Origin: a virus
Virus record (IMG/VR): IMGVR_UViG_3300005536_000020
Span: 1-20,323 of that record
DNA: 20,323 bases
Direction: 5' to 3' (one strand)
Shown in pieces: positions 14,599-20,207 of the stretch. A model generated the notes under the pieces. It ran no database searches. It saw only the letters and a list, made by a program, of their open reading frames with translations, and was not told the origin of the DNA. How positions within the stretch are numbered: position 1 is the first letter of the stretch; each line of letters opens with the position of its first letter. A program made the position numbers and the translations under genes.

Positions 14599-14770
14599 GG
14601 GGCGCGGTGCTCCTCGTCCCCCCAGTGTCCGGCGGGACGTCCGCCGCCCCGATTTTGTCGTTACGAAAATCCACGGCTGAGGCGGGCGTGCCGGGCCGAT
14701 GGCGCAAGGCGCGGCGTGCGCGGGCCATCGCGCGTTGTTCGCGGCGGATCGTGTGGGGATGGCGTCTCAT
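14549..14770 (-). CDS. Small basic hypothetical protein (73 aa)
   Basis: The ATG at 14770 overlaps the TGA of the ribbon-helix-helix gene (ATGA), which is the main support for this frame. The N-terminal 28 residues are Arg/His-rich (MRRHPHTIRREQRAMARARR) and the C-terminal half is acidic and Pro/Gly-rich. No domain is recognised. It overlaps the next gene by 50 bases, longer than the other overlaps here. It could be a true small DNA-binding protein or an unexpressed frame. Confidence 0.42.
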   Translation of the reverse strand: MRRHPHTIRREQRAMARARRALRHRPGTPASAVDFRNDKIGAADVPPDTGGTRSTAPHGQAPDPEDTGRDSDD

Positions 14771-14970
14771 GCATCCTCCGGGTCGTCGTCCTGGTCCTCG
14801 CGCAGAACGCGCGCGAGGCCACGGCGCAGGAGTTCCGATACCGAGATCCCGTTCCGGGACGCGAGGTGACAGGCGCGGTCATAGTCGTTTGACGGGACGC
14901 GCAAGTTGACCGACGTCGTCGTGTCGCCGGCGATCAGGGGTGGCCGCCCGCGGCGGCGATCGGTCGTCAT
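14767..14970 (-). CDS. Ribbon-helix-helix DNA-binding protein (67 aa)
   Basis: The ATG at 14970 overlaps the TerL stop (ATGA). After a basic arm (MTTDRRRGRPPLIAGD) the sequence TTTSVNLRVPSNDYDRACHL forms the beta strand and first helix, and NGISVSELLRRGLARVL the turn and second helix of a CopG/Arc-type ribbon-helix-helix fold. The tail is very acidic (EDQDDDPEDA). It probably binds DNA as a dimer. Inside a late morphogenesis operon it could be an autoregulator, an antitoxin-like relic or a packaging accessory. No toxin partner is recognised next to it. Confidence 0.78.
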   Translation of the reverse strand: MTTDRRRGRPPLIAGDTTTSVNLRVPSNDYDRACHLASRNGISVSELLRRGLARVLREDQDDDPEDA

Positions 14971-16718
14971 ACGCTCGCCAATCCGCGGGACTCGTAGACC
15001 GATTCCTGCTCGTCCTCGAGCGCCGCGAGCTTGCGCGCCATGATCGCGGCGACGATGCCGTCGATCTTCCCGCGCGACTTTTTCTTGACCGGTTTGATGT
15101 TGTCCGGGCCGTCGCGGTGCACGACCACATTGCTCGCTTCCCAGAGCAGGATCGGATCGCCGCCGGCGTCGACCAGGCCGTCGAGCACGTCGGCTTCGAA
15201 TTCTTTCGACGGCGGCGACAGCGACTTCAGGGATTGCGGGATCTCGACGACGTCGAGCCCGTCCTGCTCGAGCTCCTGCTCGATGTTCGAGGAGTTCCAG
15301 GGATCGAACCCGATTTGCGCGATGACCAACCCGAACGCGCGCGCGTCGGCGACGGCCTGGCGAATGACGGCCTGGTCGAGCCGATTGCCCGGATTCGTCG
15401 TCAGGTACGGCCAGTCGGTCCCCGGAATGATGCGCTGGGTCCAGAGCGTGTACGCGACCCGGTCGCGCCGGCCGCGGGCGATCAAGGTGTCGGCCGGCGT
15501 GAAATGCCGGACCAGCAAGCGCCACGTCTTCCGCGTCGCCGTGGGGGGGAACGCGAGCGCCAGCGCCGCGAGGTCGATCTTGCTGGCGAGATCGACCGCC
15601 GCATAGCAGGTCTCGCCGCGCAGGTCGTTCGCCGACCAGGGACTCTGCCCTTTCCGCCAGCCGTCCATCGAGAGCCAGGGCGCGTCGGTATTGACCCAGA
15701 TGTTCAACCGCTTCTGCTGCACGGCGGCCGCGGCCTCGGGCATGTGGCGCGCCTTGGTCACGAGCTCGCGCAGATCCTCGGGCTTCACCGAGACGCCGTA
15801 ATTCGGATTGGCTTTGCGCCAGGTTGTCTCGAGCGTCCAATCGTCCGCCGGCACGCCGCGATCCTTGTCTTCGACATCGGCGTGCGCGATGAAGGCGAAC
15901 GTCGTTTCGTCCGGGGGATCGAGCGCCTGCTCGAGAATCTGGCAGGCGTAGTGGTGTTGCGTGCCGCAGGGCGAGCGCTCGTCATCACCGGCCGTGGTGA
16001 TCTGAAAGTCGAGCGGTTGCTGGCGCGCGCCGGTCGCCGTCTCCATCACATCGATCTGATCGCGGTCTTTGATCTTGTGGAATTCGTCGACGATGATCAG
16101 GTGCGGATTGAGGCCGTCTTCGGGATCTTTGCCGAGCGGCTCGAGCTTCGATTCCGTGTCGACGCGGTGGAGGTTGCGCGCGCGAATCGTGATGCGCGTC
16201 CGCAGGCCGCTCGAGCGCACCAGCTTTTTCGCATCGTTGAACACGAGCATCGCCTGATGCCGCCGCGTCGCCAAGGTATAGCCTTCGGCGCCGGGCTCGT
16301 GGTCGAAGAACGTGACGTAGATCGCGACGATGGCCGCCTCGAGCGTCTTGCCGTTCTTCCGGGGCACTTCGTTGTAGGCGCGCCGGAAGCGCCGCAGGCC
16401 CGTCTCGACGTGCACCCAGGCGAAGATCGATCCCAGGCGGAACTTCTGCCACGGCTCGAGCCGGATGTACTGCCCCGCCCATTCCCCTTTGTAGTGCTTC
16501 AGTTTTTCGGCGAAGCGGAAGAAGCGCTCGGCCTTCGCGAGATCGAAGACGTACGGAAACGCCTTCGTGGCTTCCCGCGATCGATCGCGCAGATGCCGTT
16601 CGCACGCCAGGCGGTGATACTTCCCCGCCGGGACACGCCCGTGCACGACGTCGATCGCGTACGCGTCGATGACGTTCGCCGCCTCGCTGTTAGTGCGTCG
16701 TGCGATCGCTCGGTTCAT
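14967..16718 (-). CDS. Terminase large subunit
   Basis: I take the ATG at 16718; a TTG four codons upstream (16730) is an alternative. The 583-residue protein carries an N-terminal ATPase with EPWQKFRLGSIFAW (adenine-binding Q motif), VPRKNGKT as Walker A (residues 118-125), LIIVDEFH as Walker B with the catalytic Glu (207-214) and a TTAG coupling motif (241-244). The C-terminal RNase H-like nuclease has AAVDLASKIDL (Asp376), IGFDPWN (Asp472) and KIDGIVAAIMA (Asp553). It is a Terminase_1-type motor that cuts and packages phage DNA. It overlaps the small subunit gene by 29 bases. Confidence 0.96.
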   Translation of the reverse strand: MNRAIARRTNSEAANVIDAYAIDVVHGRVPAGKYHRLACERHLRDRSREATKAFPYVFDLAKAERFFRFAEKLKHYKGEWAGQYIRLEPWQKFRLGSIFAWVHVETGLRRFRRAYNEVPRKNGKTLEAAIVAIYVTFFDHEPGAEGYTLATRRHQAMLVFNDAKKLVRSSGLRTRITIRARNLHRVDTESKLEPLGKDPEDGLNPHLIIVDEFHKIKDRDQIDVMETATGARQQPLDFQITTAGDDERSPCGTQHHYACQILEQALDPPDETTFAFIAHADVEDKDRGVPADDWTLETTWRKANPNYGVSVKPEDLRELVTKARHMPEAAAAVQQKRLNIWVNTDAPWLSMDGWRKGQSPWSANDLRGETCYAAVDLASKIDLAALALAFPPTATRKTWRLLVRHFTPADTLIARGRRDRVAYTLWTQRIIPGTDWPYLTTNPGNRLDQAVIRQAVADARAFGLVIAQIGFDPWNSSNIEQELEQDGLDVVEIPQSLKSLSPPSKEFEADVLDGLVDAGGDPILLWEASNVVVHRDGPDNIKPVKKKSRGKIDGIVAAIMARKLAALEDEQESVYESRGLASV

Positions 16719-17205
16719 CGAACTCGGCAAAGGGATCCGTGGACGTGCCGGCGCCGTCCCGCCCGATCTGATGCACGCGCGTCCGCGCCGCCGGCGTCAA
16801 TCCGAATTCCATGAGATAGCCGCGCAGGGTGTGATCGTGCGCGCGCAGCTGCGCGAAGCCGGGATGCACGCGGGGATTGCCGAACTGGTCGCAATAGAAC
16901 GGCTGTTTCAGCTCGGCGAGTTGCCGCTCGAGCCGTTCCGCGCGCGCGTGTAGTTGGCAGTAGCGATAGAGCGCCGCATCGTCCACCGTCGACAACGTCT
17001 TCGAGGCTTCGAGGCGATCGAGCATCCGGAGCCATTCCGCGCGCGCTTCCCCGCGCAGGGATTTCGGCGGCGTCGGCCGACCCTTCGGCGGATCCGCGGT
17101 GCTGCCCGTGCCGCCGGCGTGGCGATCTTTCCGGAATGTGCCGGCGAGCTCGTGCTCGCGTCGCGATCGTTTGTTGCGCCCGCCCGAGCTCGAGGTCCCC
17201 GGCAT
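16690..17205 (-). CDS. Terminase small subunit, P27 family
   Basis: The ATG at 17205 overlaps the preceding stop (TGATG). A GTG one codon earlier is possible. After a basic N-terminus the protein reads PPKSLRGEARAEWLRMLDRL, then LSTVDDAALYRYCQLHARAE and finally YLMEFGLTPAARTRVH. The P-x-x-L-x-x-x-A-x-x-E-W motif, the L-(T/S)-x-x-D-x-x-(A/L)-L-x-x-Y-C motif and the F-G-L-T-P-x-x-R end are the signature of P27-type small terminases, which recognise the packaging site. Its position directly before TerL is as expected. Confidence 0.93.
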   Translation of the reverse strand: MPGTSSSGGRNKRSRREHELAGTFRKDRHAGGTGSTADPPKGRPTPPKSLRGEARAEWLRMLDRLEASKTLSTVDDAALYRYCQLHARAERLERQLAELKQPFYCDQFGNPRVHPGFAQLRAHDHTLRGYLMEFGLTPAARTRVHQIGRDGAGTSTDPFAEFDEPSDRTTH

Positions 17206-17381
17206 CACCGCGACTCCGCCTCGAGATCGGCTTTGGCCATGCGGCGGCGCTTCGCGAGCTCCGCCTGTACGAGCGCGAGGCCTTTGAGCCCCGCCAACGT
17301 GCGGCGCCGCGGCGCGCGCGCGGTGATCGGCGCGATCACGCGGCGCCCTTTGCCGAAGCCGAATCCCAACTGCGTTGCCAA
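17205..17381 (-). CDS. Small basic protein upstream of terminase (58 aa)
   Basis: The frame is open from just after a stop at 17396 to a TGA at 17205-17207 that overlaps the TerS start. The only plausible start is TTG at 17381, since no ATG or GTG gives a longer product. The product MATQLGFGFGKGRRVIAPIT is followed by a very Arg-rich middle (ARAPRRRTLAGLKGLALVQA) and a charged helix (ELAKRRRMAKADLEAE). It could bind nucleic acid near the packaging site. The TTG start lacks a clear Shine-Dalgarno site, so confidence is moderate. Confidence 0.55.
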   Translation of the reverse strand: MATQLGFGFGKGRRVIAPITARAPRRRTLAGLKGLALVQAELAKRRRMAKADLEAESR

Positions 17382-17585
17382 GATGTCACGTCAGATCACG
17401 CGATTTCATTTGCTGACGGCGCGCGCGCGAAGGCGCAGCCCGGTTTCCCGCCGCCCAGGGCTGTAGAGATTTCGATCCCCCCCGGGGTCGACCCGATCGA
17501 ATGCATGCCACACGAAATTGGAAGCGAAGGAGGTCGGAGTCGTGGTGGTGATCGCGTCGTGCATCATCATTCAGCATCGACGACG
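17382..17585. other. Inter-genic stretch between HNH and terminase genes, palindrome-rich (candidate packaging site)
   Basis: No convincing gene is seen in these 204 bases. A weak leftward frame (17386-17649) crosses it but overlaps the HNH gene and has no domain. The stretch 17477-17508 packs a run of seven C and four G (17477-17487, containing CCCCGGGG), a perfect 10-bp palindrome GGGTCGACCC (17485-17494), CGATCG (17494-17499), ATGCAT (17501-17506) and GCATGC (17503-17508). Cohesive-end sites usually lie just upstream of terminase genes, and HNH proteins next to terminases are known from cos-type phages. The site is therefore a candidate cos region by position and symmetry only. Confidence 0.4.
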
Positions 17586-17939
17586 TCATCGACGTCGCAG
17601 TCCTCGGAGCGATTCCGCACGCGTCTTCAGATCGCTGTGTGTGTGACACAGCGCTTGCTCGTTGGTCTCGTCGTCGCGGCCGCCTTCAGCCAGTGGAATG
17701 CGGTGGTCGCGGATGGTCGCGCGCGTGTGCGTCCCTGCCTCGAGGCAGAGCACGCACCAGGGTTGCCGCGCAAAAAGACGTGAGCGGCGACGCTGCAATT
17801 CACGCCCGCGAATGCGAATCACGGGCGGAGATGTGACAGGACTGGTCACGCGCGTCCGCCAAGGCGCGACGTTATGTATTGAACAATTGAACTTGCCGCA
17901 GCGGGGATGCGGGCACGGCCGCGGAGGGGCGTTCGCCAT
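17586..17939 (-). CDS. HNH endonuclease next to the terminase genes
   Basis: I chose the ATG at 17939, which overlaps the preceding stop (TGATG); an upstream extension lies inside that gene. The 117-residue product has an N-terminal Cys cluster (CPHPRCGKFNC, residues 9-19), an Arg-rich middle, then CVLC (62-65), the HNH core DHRIPLAEGG (Asp78-His79), Asn93, and LCHTHSDLKT (Cys98, His101). The spacing fits a zinc-stabilised beta-beta-alpha-metal nuclease. HNH proteins encoded beside terminase are known to take part in cos cleavage with the terminase complex in HK97-like phages. That role is inferred here from position. Confidence 0.88.
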   Translation of the reverse strand: MANAPPRPCPHPRCGKFNCSIHNVAPWRTRVTSPVTSPPVIRIRGRELQRRRSRLFARQPWCVLCLEAGTHTRATIRDHRIPLAEGGRDDETNEQALCHTHSDLKTRAESLRGLRRR

Positions 17940-18262
17940 CAGACGATCTCTCCGTTGGTGATGAAGAAGTGCGCCTCGCATCCGCTCGTCAGCAGAATCG
18001 AGGCCGTGCCCCTCACGAGCGACAGATCATCGAACCCGGTTCCGACGAGATTCCATCGGCCAGGTGTCGGCGAGGTCGTTTGAGGGACCGAGGGTGACCA
18101 GCAGATCACCGAGTGCACGCCGGGACGCTGACGACGGTTCGCCTCGAAGCACTTCGGGCACACGAACATGAGGCCGTCCGCCTCCGTGATCGCGTCGACG
18201 TGGCGGAAGTGGGTATCGTCTTCGCGCTTGAGGAACTGCGGCTCGAGCTCGGTCAGCTTCAC
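17939..18262 (-). CDS. Conserved phage protein with CxxC motif (107 aa)
   Basis: The GTG at 18262 overlaps the stop of the upstream membrane gene (GTGA). The product reads VKLTELEPQFLKREDDTHFR, then ADGLMFVCPKCFEAN with a CxxC pair, GVHSVICWSPSV, and after a Trp-Asn segment TGFDDLSLV and a C-terminal CEAHFFITNGEIV. The layout (CP-x-C, H-S-V-x-x-W, PS/GTAS strand, C-x-x-H-F-(F/W)-I-x-x-G) resembles the phage DUF6527-type proteins, probably a zinc-binding beta fold; this family name is tentative. Function is unknown. Its coupling to the HNH gene suggests shared expression. Confidence 0.75.
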   Translation of the reverse strand: MKLTELEPQFLKREDDTHFRHVDAITEADGLMFVCPKCFEANRRQRPGVHSVICWSPSVPQTTSPTPGRWNLVGTGFDDLSLVRGTASILLTSGCEAHFFITNGEIV

Positions 18263-18408
18263 CGCAGCACCCGGACCAGACCACCGAGGACACAGAGGAC
18301 ACAGAGGACCAGGACCAGCCACGGCCAGCCCGCGCGCGGGGCGGAGGACTCGCGGCAGACTGGCACGCGGTAGTCCCGGAGGCCGAATTCGTTGGTAAAC
18401 GGAATCAC
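18259..18408 (-). CDS. Small single-span membrane protein (49 aa), first gene of the leftward operon
   Basis: The stop overlaps the next gene (GTGA), the main evidence for the frame. GTG at 18408 is the best start; no ATG occurs upstream in frame. The product MIPFTNEFGLRDYRVPVCRE continues with a short Ser/Pro/Arg stretch and a hydrophobic segment (WPWLVLVLCVLCVLGGLVRV) at the C-terminus. The membrane part is encoded by a 9-bp tandem repeat. It could be a tail-anchored membrane peptide. No family is recognised. Confidence 0.55.
   Translation of the reverse strand: MIPFTNEFGLRDYRVPVCRESSAPRAGWPWLVLVLCVLCVLGGLVRVLR
18286..18310. repeat. 9-bp tandem repeat, nearly three copies
   Basis: The unit gaggacaca occurs at 18286-18294 and 18295-18303, followed by a partial third copy (18304-18310). 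It lies in the hydrophobic segment of the small membrane gene and keeps that frame, encoding Val-Leu-Cys steps. Slippage at this site would change the length of the membrane helix by three residues. Confidence 0.7.
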
Positions 18409-18556
18409 GACCAGGTGGCCCTGGTCTTCACACCTAACGCCGATTCCGGGCCGCGCGAGCCCAGCCGTTGCGGCTAGTTGCGCGCCGTCGTGGCTAGTTG
18501 CATGGCGGACGGACAGACTAACCTGTTGTGTTCGTGCACCATAGACACATCAGCAC
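18409..18556. promoter_or_regulatory. Divergent control region between leftward and rightward operons
   Basis: These 148 bases separate the leftward morphogenesis operon from the rightward HTH-Ku operon and hold no clear gene. Promoters for both operons are expected here, but I see no strong sigma-70 pair. The best rightward candidate is TTGCAT (18498-18503) with TAACCT (18519-18524), whose 15-bp spacing is short. A pair of identical 10-bp repeats lies in the middle. The excisionase-type HTH gene just downstream is a plausible regulator of this region. Confidence 0.45.
18472..18501. repeat. Pair of identical 10-bp direct repeats, 20 bp apart (candidate operator)
   Basis: The sequence GGCTAGTTGC is present at 18472-18481 and again at 18492-18501. 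The start-to-start distance is 20 bp, about two helical turns, so both copies face the same side of the DNA. They lie 56-85 bases upstream of the HTH gene. This is the geometry of a paired operator or an Xis-type arm. The binding protein is unknown. Confidence 0.45.
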
Positions 18557-18808
18557 ATGCACGATCCCACCGTAGCGGGCGGGCGGCGGCTGCTTGAGGT
18601 GTCGCACGTCGCGCACCGGCTGAGCGCCAGCCACGAGTATGTGCGGCGCCTCATCCGGGAGGGCAAGCTGCCGGCGATCCGGCTGGGCACCCGGTGGCGG
18701 ATCGATCCGCTCGACCTGCAAGCCTTCCTGGATGCCCAACGGACCAGCGACGACGACCTGCCCCTGAAGCTCCACGCGGTGCCCTGTGAGGCGGCGAAGG
18801 GGGCGTGA
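18557..18808 (+). CDS. Excisionase-type helix-turn-helix protein (83 aa)
   Basis: The product starts MHDPTVAGGRRLLEVSHVAH and continues RLSASHEYVRRLIREGKLPA then RLGTRWRIDPLDLQAFLDAQ. This is the winged HTH of the excisionase/MerR-like HTH_17 family: helix 1 (LLEVSHVAHRL), turn, recognition helix (SHEYVRRLIREG), wing (LPAIRLGTRWRI) and a final helix (DLQAFLDAQ). It is the first gene of the rightward operon and its stop overlaps the next start (TGATG). It may be an excisionase, a repressor or an early-gene activator. No integrase is seen in the window. A truncated second copy of its HTH lies before the Ku gene. Confidence 0.88.
   Translation: MHDPTVAGGRRLLEVSHVAHRLSASHEYVRRLIREGKLPAIRLGTRWRIDPLDLQAFLDAQRTSDDDLPLKLHAVPCEAAKGA
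18583..18672 (+). repeat. HTH duplication, copy 1 (in the full-length HTH gene)
   Basis: This 90-bp stretch encodes RRLLEVSHVAHRLSASHEYV and the following recognition helix. It matches 19231-19320 at about 74 of 90 positions by hand alignment, in the same orientation about 650 bp apart. Most differences fall at third codon positions. Confidence 0.8.
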
Positions 18809-19065
18809 TGGACGCCGACCGGCCCACCGCGCATACGTTGACGGTGGAGTTCAGGCGGTTGCTGTCGGAGGCGGACTGGCGCGTCGTGATGGACGCGGCG
18901 CGGCAGATTCCCTACGCCAAGCAGTTTCGGGTTGACCTGGTGCCCGCGGGGGTCGTGCAGCTCAGTCCGTGGCTGCACCATCACCCGACGTGCGCGCGGA
19001 ATACGGCCGCGGCGGCGTGTGACTGTGGTCTGCAAGCCACGCTCGCCGAGGTGGATCCGCGATGA
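18808..19065 (+). CDS. Small Cys/His-containing protein in the HTH-Ku operon (85 aa)
   Basis: The ATG at 18808 shares one base with the HTH stop (TGATG). The product reads MDADRPTAHTLTVEFRRLLS, then ADWRVVMDAARQIPYAKQF and ends with LSPWLHHHPTCARNTAAAAC followed by DCGLQATLAEVDPR. The H-H-H-P-T-C...A-C-D-C-G cluster near the C-terminus could bind zinc. The CDCG end is reminiscent of small phage proteins of unknown role found in early-gene regions. It is coupled downstream to the next gene by ATGA. No catalytic motif is visible. Confidence 0.72.
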   Translation: MDADRPTAHTLTVEFRRLLSEADWRVVMDAARQIPYAKQFRVDLVPAGVVQLSPWLHHHPTCARNTAAAACDCGLQATLAEVDPR

Positions 19066-19160
19066 GACTCGAACTGCCGCTCTGGCTCGTGCAGCAACTG
19101 CCGGTGTGGTGGAAGGCGCGACGGGTTGCTCGTGAGTTGAAGGGGCTCACACGCCGATGA
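19062..19160 (+). CDS. Very small basic peptide (32 aa) in the coupled operon
   Basis: The frame fits exactly between its neighbours with ATGA overlaps at both ends. It encodes MRLELPLWLVQQLPVWWKAR and a basic end (RVARELKGLTRR). It looks like an amphipathic helix with three Trp. Either it is a small functional peptide or it serves mainly to keep ribosomes moving towards the downstream genes. Support rests on the overlaps rather than on similarity. Confidence 0.5.
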   Translation: MRLELPLWLVQQLPVWWKARRVARELKGLTRR

Positions 19161-19327
19161 ATCGACGAGGTTTTCTCGGCCTGTTCGGCGCCGTCGTCGC
19201 GGCGCCGTTCGTGCCATCCGCGTCCGGCGCTCGCCGCCTCCTGGAGGTATCCCACGTCGCGCATCGGATGAGCGCCAGCGAGGAGTACGTCCGCCGGCTC
19301 ATCCGGGAAGGCAAGCTGCGGATCTGA
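19157..19327 (+). CDS. Chimeric small protein: Tat-like leader joined to a truncated HTH (56 aa)
   Basis: The ATG at 19157 overlaps the preceding stop (ATGA), and the TGA overlaps the Ku start (TGATG). Residues 1-23 (MNRRGFLGLFGAVVAAPFVP, then SAS) look like a twin-arginine signal: RR-x-F-L, a weakly hydrophobic core and a possible PSA cleavage site. Residues 25-56 are almost identical to the HTH protein encoded upstream (RRLLEVSHVAHRMSASEEYV and RRLIREGKL) but stop right after the recognition helix, without the wing. A secreted half-HTH makes little functional sense, so this is probably a recombination product or a leader with a coupling role for Ku. Confidence 0.65.
   Translation: MNRRGFLGLFGAVVAAPFVPSASGARRLLEVSHVAHRMSASEEYVRRLIREGKLRI
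19231..19320 (+). repeat. HTH duplication, copy 2 (truncated, inside the chimeric gene)
   Basis: This is the partner of 18583-18672, in frame and in the same orientation. Amino-acid changes are few (Leu to Met, His to Glu, Pro to Arg at the end). The similarity ends at the codon after the recognition helix, eight bases before the Ku start. Confidence 0.8.
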
Positions 19328-20193
19328 TGGCTCCGCGCGCGACCTGGAAAGGCGTCCTCAAGATCAGCCTGGTCACGATTCCGATCAAAGTCTTCCCTGC
19401 CACCGATACCTCGGAAGGCATCACGTTCAACCAACTCCACGATGTCTGCAAAACGAAAGTGCAGTCGAAGCGCTGGTGTGCGAGTTGCGCGAAAGAGGTG
19501 CCGTCCGCCGAGATCGTGAAAGGCTACGAATTCGCGCACGGGAAGTTCGTGACGTTGTCCGAGGACGAGCTCGCCAAGGTGAAACCCGCGTCAACGAAGA
19601 TCATCGACCTGGTCCAGTTCGCCGAGGCCTCCGCGCTCGATCCGATCTACGTGGCGAAAAGCTATTACCTCGGCCCGGACGGCGATCGCGCCGGCGAGGC
19701 CTTCGCGGTGGTCGCGGCGGCGCTGCGCGGCGTCGTGGGTGTCGGGAAGCTGGCGATCTATGGGCGCGAGTACTTGGTCGCGGTGCGCGCGGCCCCGCAC
19801 ACGGCGCCCGCGTTGCTGCTCCACACCTTGCATCATGCCGCCGAGATTCGTCCGATCGACATGCTCGACGAGGATGCGGGATCGTCGCGGGCGCGCCCAC
19901 CGATCGCGCAGGTGCAGCTGGCGCGCAAGGTGATCGGGACGTTGCTGCGCCCCAAGGATCGCGGCTTGAATCTCGCCGCCTTCACCGACGACTATCGCGC
20001 CGGGCTGCAGCAGGTCATCGACGCGAAGATCGCGGGCGAAGAGATCATCGAACCGAAAGCGGTCGACGCGCCGAACGTCGTGAATCTGAAAGAGGCGCTC
20101 AGTCGGAGTTTGCAGTTAGTGAGCAGCGTCAAGAAGGTGCCGCCGGCGCGGATGGCGGTCGATCGCGGCGAGCGGAAGCGGAAACGCGCCTAG
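19327..20193 (+). CDS. ku: Ku homologue (bacterial/phage NHEJ DNA-end-binding protein)
   Basis: The 288-residue protein is full length for the bacterial Ku family (about 270-300). It begins MAPRATWKGVLKISLVTIPI and continues VFPATDTSEGITFNQLHDVC, the conserved Ku opening of the form W-x-G-x-(I/L)-(S/K)-x-x-L-V-x-(I/V)-P-(V/I)-K-(L/V). Then come RWCASCAKEVPSAEIVKGYE (CxxC at 51-54 with Cys41 nearby), YYLGPDGDRAGEAFAVVAAAL and AIYGREYLVAVRA, which build the ring around DNA. The C-terminal end (VDRGERKRKRA) is a short basic tail as in bacterial Ku. Ku binds double-strand ends and recruits a LigD-type ligase, absent from this window. The ATG overlaps the chimeric gene stop. Confidence 0.96.
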   Translation: MAPRATWKGVLKISLVTIPIKVFPATDTSEGITFNQLHDVCKTKVQSKRWCASCAKEVPSAEIVKGYEFAHGKFVTLSEDELAKVKPASTKIIDLVQFAEASALDPIYVAKSYYLGPDGDRAGEAFAVVAAALRGVVGVGKLAIYGREYLVAVRAAPHTAPALLLHTLHHAAEIRPIDMLDEDAGSSRARPPIAQVQLARKVIGTLLRPKDRGLNLAAFTDDYRAGLQQVIDAKIAGEEIIEPKAVDAPNVVNLKEALSRSLQLVSSVKKVPPARMAVDRGERKRKRA

Positions 20194-20207
20194 AACATGA
20201 GAGGCCT

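Noticed and set aside
14940-16814. A 624-codon rightward open frame opposite TerL
   Set aside because: TerL on the other strand has complete ATPase and nuclease motifs. The rightward frame has none and is an antisense shadow caused by low stop-codon density.
17466-17510. The C/G run as a rho-independent terminator
   Set aside because: There is no stem-loop followed by a T run on either strand; the symmetry is of separate short palindromes.
17386-17649. An 87-codon leftward frame spanning the HNH 3' end and the terminase gap
   Set aside because: It overlaps the HNH gene by 64 bases in another frame, has no domain or ribosome site, and its composition (His/Asp then Arg/Ser/Pro) looks non-coding. 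A small gene starting inside the gap cannot be fully excluded.
18962-19539. Leftward frames opposite the small rightward genes and the start of Ku
   Set aside because: They are antisense to genes with overlapping starts and stops and to the conserved Ku N-terminus, and show no domain.
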